From assembly GCA_945273835.1 (NCBI GenBank), contig CALYPL010000004.1:57433-121432 (forward strand): DNA of 64,000 nucleotides, given 5' to 3'. The position numbers and the translations under genes were made by a program. The first letter of the stretch is position 1. Every line of letters starts with the position of its first letter. Shown here in pieces: positions 60,392 through 64,000 of the stretch. Source of the DNA: an uncultured Dysgonomonas sp. (GTDB lineage: Bacteria; Bacteroidota; Bacteroidia; Bacteroidales; Dysgonomonadaceae). The notes beneath the pieces are model-generated. The model had not been told where the DNA came from. It saw nothing but the letters and a program-made list of their open reading frames with translations, and did no database searches.

Positions 60392-60427
60392 GTGTCATTT
60401 TATACTACAAGATCAACTGAAAATCAT

Positions 60428-60435
60428 TATCTTTG
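60428..60435 (+). promoter_or_regulatory. -7 element (TATCTTTG) for ftsY
   Basis: TATCTTTG lies 55 bases before the ftsY ATG and behind the rpmB-group terminator. The -33 is poorly matched. Confidence 0.5.
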
Positions 60436-60490
60436 AAAATGAAAGCTGTAAACAACTACAGACCGCTAATCTTAACATTGATATACACTT

Positions 60491-61444
60491 ATGGGATTAT
60501 TTGATCTTTTTTCGAAACAGAAAAAAGAAACTCTTGACAAAGGTTTGGAAAAGACCAAAGAGTCTATGTTTTCGAAACTTTCTCGCGTTGTTTCCGGAAA
60601 ATCAAAGGTCGACGATGATGTACTTGATGATTTAGAGGAAGTTCTGATAACATCGGATGTGGGTGTTGACACAACACTCAAAATTATAGAACGCATTGAA
60701 AAGAGAGTAGCCAAAGATAAATATATCAATACTAAAGAGCTAAACACGATACTTCGTGAAGAAATAACTAATTTGTTAACTGAAAATAATACGGTAGATG
60801 GCGAAGACTTCACTATTCCAGATAAACGCAAACCATATGTGATTATGGTCGTAGGTGTTAACGGAGTAGGCAAAACGACCACTATCGGCAAACTGGCTCA
60901 TCAATACAAAAAAGCCGGTAAAAAAGTTTATCTTGGTGCAGCAGACACTTTCAGAGCTGCAGCCGTCGAACAGCTCGAAATATGGGGTAAACGTGTTGGA
61001 GTACCCGTCATAAAACAATCAATGGGTGCAGATCCTGCGTCAGTAGCCTACGACACATTGAGTTCTGCCAAAGCAAATAACGCAGACGTTGTCATAATCG
61101 ATACAGCCGGACGCTTACATAATAAAATAAGTCTCATGAATGAACTTTCTAAAATAAAGAAAGTTATGGACAAAGTTGTACCAGAAGCACCGGACGAAGT
61201 TTTATTAGTTCTTGATGGCTCTACAGGACAAAATGCATTTGAACAAGCTAAACAATTTACAGCTGCTACAGATGTATCAGCCTTAGCCATAACCAAACTT
61301 GATGGTACTGCAAAAGGTGGCGTTGTGATAGGCATATCAGATCAGTTCAAGATCCCCGTCAAATATATTGGATTAGGAGAAGGAGTAGATGATTTACAAA
61401 CCTTTAAACGTAGAGATTTCGTTGACAGCCTATTCGGCGAGTAA
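60491..61444 (+). CDS. ftsY: Signal recognition particle receptor FtsY
   Basis: 317 residues, short form with a minimal acidic N-terminus. The NG domain has the P-loop VGVNGVGKTT (121-130), DTFRAAAVEQL, DTAGR (near 204) and TKLDGTAKGG. FtsY docks SRP-bound ribosomes at SecYEG. rimO follows after 15 bases, so they form an operon with the HU genes. Confidence 0.97.
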   Translation: MGLFDLFSKQKKETLDKGLEKTKESMFSKLSRVVSGKSKVDDDVLDDLEEVLITSDVGVDTTLKIIERIEKRVAKDKYINTKELNTILREEITNLLTENNTVDGEDFTIPDKRKPYVIMVVGVNGVGKTTTIGKLAHQYKKAGKKVYLGAADTFRAAAVEQLEIWGKRVGVPVIKQSMGADPASVAYDTLSSAKANNADVVIIDTAGRLHNKISLMNELSKIKKVMDKVVPEAPDEVLLVLDGSTGQNAFEQAKQFTAATDVSALAITKLDGTAKGGVVIGISDQFKIPVKYIGLGEGVDDLQTFKRRDFVDSLFGE

Positions 61445-61459
61445 ACCTTGTATTTCAGG

Positions 61460-62770
61460 ATGAAAAAAAACAGAATAGATGTCATCACACTTGGTTGCTC
61501 GAAAAACCTTGTCGACTCCGAGCTGCTAATGAAGCAGCTTTTAGCTAACGGTTATACGGTAAAACATGACCCGGCAAAACCTGAAGGTGAGATTGCTGTG
61601 ATCAATACATGCGGCTTTATTGGCGATGCAAAAGAAGAATCAATAAATACAATACTCGGATTTGCTGAAGCAAAAAAGAATCATAAACTGAGCAAGTTAT
61701 TCGTGATGGGATGCCTTTCTGAAAGGTATATGGATGAGTTGCGCACAGAAATACCGGAAGTCGATAACTTTTATGGTAAATTTGGGTGGAAAACTTTGAT
61801 TAGTGACCTAGGAAAATCTTATCAACAAGATTTTGCTTTTCAGCGCAGTATCACCACTCCTCAGCATTACGCCTATTTAAAAATATCAGAAGGTTGCAAC
61901 CGAACCTGTTCATATTGTTCAATACCCGTTATCACAGGCAAGCATCAATCACGTCCGATTGAAGATATTGAAACCGAAGTAAAGCAGCTTGTCAACCAAG
62001 GTGTAAAAGAATTTCAGATAATTGCCCAAGACCTTTCATTCTATGGTCTTGATATATATAAAACGATGAAATTACCTGAGTTAACTGAACGATTAGCTCA
62101 AATTGACGGAGTGGAATGGATACGACTCCACTATGCCTATCCCACTAAATTTCCGACTGATATATTGCGGGTGATGCGTGAAAATAAAAATGTTTGTAAT
62201 TACCTTGACATTGCTTTACAACACATAAGCGACAATATGTTGAAGAAAATGCGACGCAACATTTCAAAACAGCAAACTTACGACCTGCTAGCCAAAATCA
62301 GAGAAGAAGTTCCCGGTATACATCTACGCACAACGTTGATGGTTGGTCATCCCGGCGAAACCAAGAAAGATTTTGATGAGCTTTTGCAATTTGTGGATGA
62401 CATCCGATTCGAACGGATGGGAGCTTTCCCATACTCGCATGAAGATGGCACATTTGCTTACGACAATTACAAAGATTCCATTTCCGATAAAGTAAAGCAA
62501 GAAAGAATGGATGAACTGATGTCTTTACAAGAAAGAATAGCTCTTGAAAAGAATGAAGAAAAAATTGGTAAAATTTTTAATGTCATTCTTGACAACGAAG
62601 AAGAAGATTACTATATTGGTAGAACAGAATTTGATTCACCGGAAGTTGATCCGGAAGTATTAATAGCCAAGACTAAGAAATTGAACGTTGGAGAATTTTA
62701 CGATATACAAATAACAGGAGCACAACCTTTCGATTTATACGGTACTCCTTCCGAATCCGTTGGAATATAA
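61460..62770 (+). CDS. rimO: Ribosomal protein uS12 methylthiotransferase RimO
   Basis: 436 residues from the ATG at 61460; an in-frame TTG at 61448 adds four residues. RimO attaches a methylthio group to an aspartate of uS12. The N-terminal UPF0004 cluster uses C13 (LGCSKN), C51 (NTCGFI) and C85 (VMGCLSERY). The radical-SAM cluster uses C146, C150 and C153 (CNRTCSYCSIP). A C-terminal TRAM domain covers about 375-436. The LGCSKNLVDSE start separates it from MiaB. Confidence 0.97.
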   Translation: MKKNRIDVITLGCSKNLVDSELLMKQLLANGYTVKHDPAKPEGEIAVINTCGFIGDAKEESINTILGFAEAKKNHKLSKLFVMGCLSERYMDELRTEIPEVDNFYGKFGWKTLISDLGKSYQQDFAFQRSITTPQHYAYLKISEGCNRTCSYCSIPVITGKHQSRPIEDIETEVKQLVNQGVKEFQIIAQDLSFYGLDIYKTMKLPELTERLAQIDGVEWIRLHYAYPTKFPTDILRVMRENKNVCNYLDIALQHISDNMLKKMRRNISKQQTYDLLAKIREEVPGIHLRTTLMVGHPGETKKDFDELLQFVDDIRFERMGAFPYSHEDGTFAYDNYKDSISDKVKQERMDELMSLQERIALEKNEEKIGKIFNVILDNEEEDYYIGRTEFDSPEVDPEVLIAKTKKLNVGEFYDIQITGAQPFDLYGTPSESVGI

Positions 62771-62782
62771 ACTTATCTATAT

Positions 62783-63073
62783 ATGACAAACTTAGAATTA
62801 ATCGCAACTTTAGCAAAACGATTAAATTGGACGCAAAAACAAACTTCAGAAACGCTTGAAGCTATCGTATCTATCATGAGTCAGAATCTCGAAGCTGGTA
62901 ACTCTTTCAACATCCAAGGGTTTGGTTTATTCGAAACAAAGAAAAAGGGAGAACGCATATCAGTTAATCCAGTAACTAAGCAACGTTTTCTGGTTCCACC
63001 CAAAATTACGATCTCTTTCCGCCCGGGGCAAACAATTAAAGATAACCTCAAAAACCTTATAATAAATGAGTGA
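62783..63073 (+). CDS. HU family DNA-binding protein
   Basis: 96 residues. HU/IHF fold: an N-terminal helical dimer part (TNLELIATLAKRLNWTQKQTSETLEAIV) and beta-arm region with FNIQGFGLFETKKKGERISVNP and a KQRFLVPPKITISFRPGQ end. A histone-like architectural protein or a diverged member. It starts 12 bases after rimO and its last bases overlap the start of the next HU-like gene by eight. Confidence 0.92.
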   Translation: MTNLELIATLAKRLNWTQKQTSETLEAIVSIMSQNLEAGNSFNIQGFGLFETKKKGERISVNPVTKQRFLVPPKITISFRPGQTIKDNLKNLIINE

Positions 63074-64000
63074 ACGCCTGATTTTACAAGACCTAGTAGA
63101 CCTTTTAGCAAACGAAAAAGGATTAACAAAAAAAGACGCTGAAGCATTTCTGCGCGAGTTGTTGTCTCTTATAGCTGAAACAATTGAAACCGCAGACTCT
63201 GTAAAAATAAAAGATTTTGGTACTTTCAAATTGGTAAAAGTTAACAGTAGAAAAAGTGTTGATGTAAATACCGGTGCTGAAATTGAAATTCCCTCTCACT
63301 ATAAATTAAGTTTTACACCCGATAAGCTTTTAAAAGAAAGAGTCAACATTCCTTTTGCTCATTTTGAAAGCGTTGTCCTTGAAGATGGCGTATCTTTTGA
63401 AGATACAAAAGAGTCAGTTGTTATAACTGAAAATGTGAATGACGAAAACGCCGAATTTCAGGCAGAAACTGCAGAGCCTTCTGATATTGATGAAGCAATG
63501 GATGATGATTCATCTGATGAAAATTCTTCAGTTGCTAAAGGCATTGTGGAATCCGGCATGCTAAATAAATTAGCTGATGAGCAACAGTTAAACTCAGAAA
63601 AAAACAATAATGAAACAAATCTACACAATAATATAGAAATTGAATCTGCAGACAAGATTATTTCTAACAGTACAAATGATGCTGAAATTGCTATCGAACA
63701 AGAATCATCACAGGCAATCAATGCTGACAATACTGAAACTAATATCATCAATGAACCTGTACAAAAAGATGATACAAGCACAAAAGCTGATGAAGCGTCA
63801 GCCGATGAACCATTAGTTACAATAAATGCTACAGTTGAATCAGCTCAAACATCAGAACCGATAACAAAAACAACAATTGAAACTACTCAATCTCCAGAAG
63901 TTGTAACAAAAACATCAGTAGAAACCACTCAATCAGATGAGGTTGCGGCAAAAACAGCAGTAGAAACAACTCAATCTCCAGAGGTTATAACAAAAACAAC
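63066..64000 (+). CDS. HU-like protein with long acidic repetitive tail (partial)
   Basis: At least 311 residues; open at the window end. Residues 1-90 are an HU-type domain (SERLILQDLVDLLANEKGL, KIKDFGTFKLVKVNSRKSVDV, PSHYKLSFTPDKLLKERVN). They are followed by an acidic Ser/Thr/Glu/Asp/Asn-rich, low-complexity region. From 63867 comes a 14-residue tandem repeat (KT.VETTQS.EV..). Bacteroidota proteins of this layout often end in a membrane helix and SPOR domain; whether this one does lies outside the window. The eight-base overlap with the preceding HU gene suggests coupled translation. DNA binding is expected; the tail's role is unknown. Confidence 0.85.
   Translation, partial: MSERLILQDLVDLLANEKGLTKKDAEAFLRELLSLIAETIETADSVKIKDFGTFKLVKVNSRKSVDVNTGAEIEIPSHYKLSFTPDKLLKERVNIPFAHFESVVLEDGVSFEDTKESVVITENVNDENAEFQAETAEPSDIDEAMDDDSSDENSSVAKGIVESGMLNKLADEQQLNSEKNNNETNLHNNIEIESADKIISNSTNDAEIAIEQESSQAINADNTETNIINEPVQKDDTSTKADEASADEPLVTINATVESAQTSEPITKTTIETTQSPEVVTKTSVETTQSDEVAAKTAVETTQSPEVITKT
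63867..64000 (+). repeat. 42-bp tandem repeat within the HU-like gene
   Basis: Units start at 63867, 63909, 63951 and 63993, each 42 bases and in frame, coding 14 residues of the form KTxxETTQSxEVxx. Three full units and a partial one are seen; the array continues past the window. Confidence 0.85.

Noticed and set aside
63867..64000. Direct repeats as a CRISPR array
   Set aside because: The 42-bp units are contiguous and in frame with no spacers, so they are coding tandem repeats.

Overview
The window is AT-rich chromosomal DNA from a member of the Bacteroidota, most likely order Bacteroidales; a Dysgonomonas or Porphyromonas-like relative is a tentative placement. The evidence is the gene order rpsU-xerC-hpf-tRNAs-tuf-tRNA(Trp)-secE-nusG-rplKAJL-rpoBC, the rpmB-rpmG-DUF4295-ftsY group, a GH97 SusB-type glycosidase, a DUF4827 lipoprotein ahead of glmM, repeated TAnnTTTG promoter elements, and A/T-rich start regions that mostly lack a Shine-Dalgarno (SD) sequence. 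There are no insertion sequences, phage genes, CRISPR arrays or rRNA genes.

Layout. 1-7028 (+): the end of ispE, a lytic transglycosylase, uvrA, tpx, prfA and pyrF. 7132-10927 (-): a compact group of small membrane, lipoprotein and LEA-like stress proteins with a short-chain dehydrogenase whose active site looks degraded. 11655-19859 (-): an OmpA protein, a small beta-barrel, a DUF4827 lipoprotein with glmM, a DHH phosphoesterase, comEC, rpe, and an unrecognised 50-residue protein. 20218-34641 (+): the core translation and transcription locus, ending with rpoC. 34783-40891: trpS (-), then a secreted esterase, ybeY, a YeiH-type transporter and an NfnAB-like flavoprotein pair (+). 40963-44624: a divergent pair of starch enzymes without signal peptides. 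44664-53023 (-): a complete trp operon behind a leader peptide with tandem Trp codons and an attenuator; a quinone-reductase-like gene and an MFS transporter lie inside it. 53130-56092 (+): a metallophosphoesterase, radC, a SufT-like protein and lpxH. 56124-59413 (-): two related small proteins, gapA and an epimerase. 59715-64000 (+): rpmB, rpmG, DUF4295, ftsY, rimO, an HU protein and an HU-like protein with an acidic repetitive tail that runs off the window.

The most notable signal is the rpsU (bS21) leader. In Bacteroidota, bS21 helps hide the anti-SD end of 16S rRNA, and most mRNAs here lack SDs. The predicted rpsU transcript nevertheless begins with a near-perfect extended SD and a three-codon ORF whose start codon sits in a long hairpin. 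Two genes downstream, hpf also has a textbook SD. This suggests an autoregulatory circuit that senses ribosomes lacking bS21. Other points of interest are the trp attenuator and its two embedded passenger genes, the stress module with its possible pseudo-enzyme, and a structured inverted-repeat element just after ompA.
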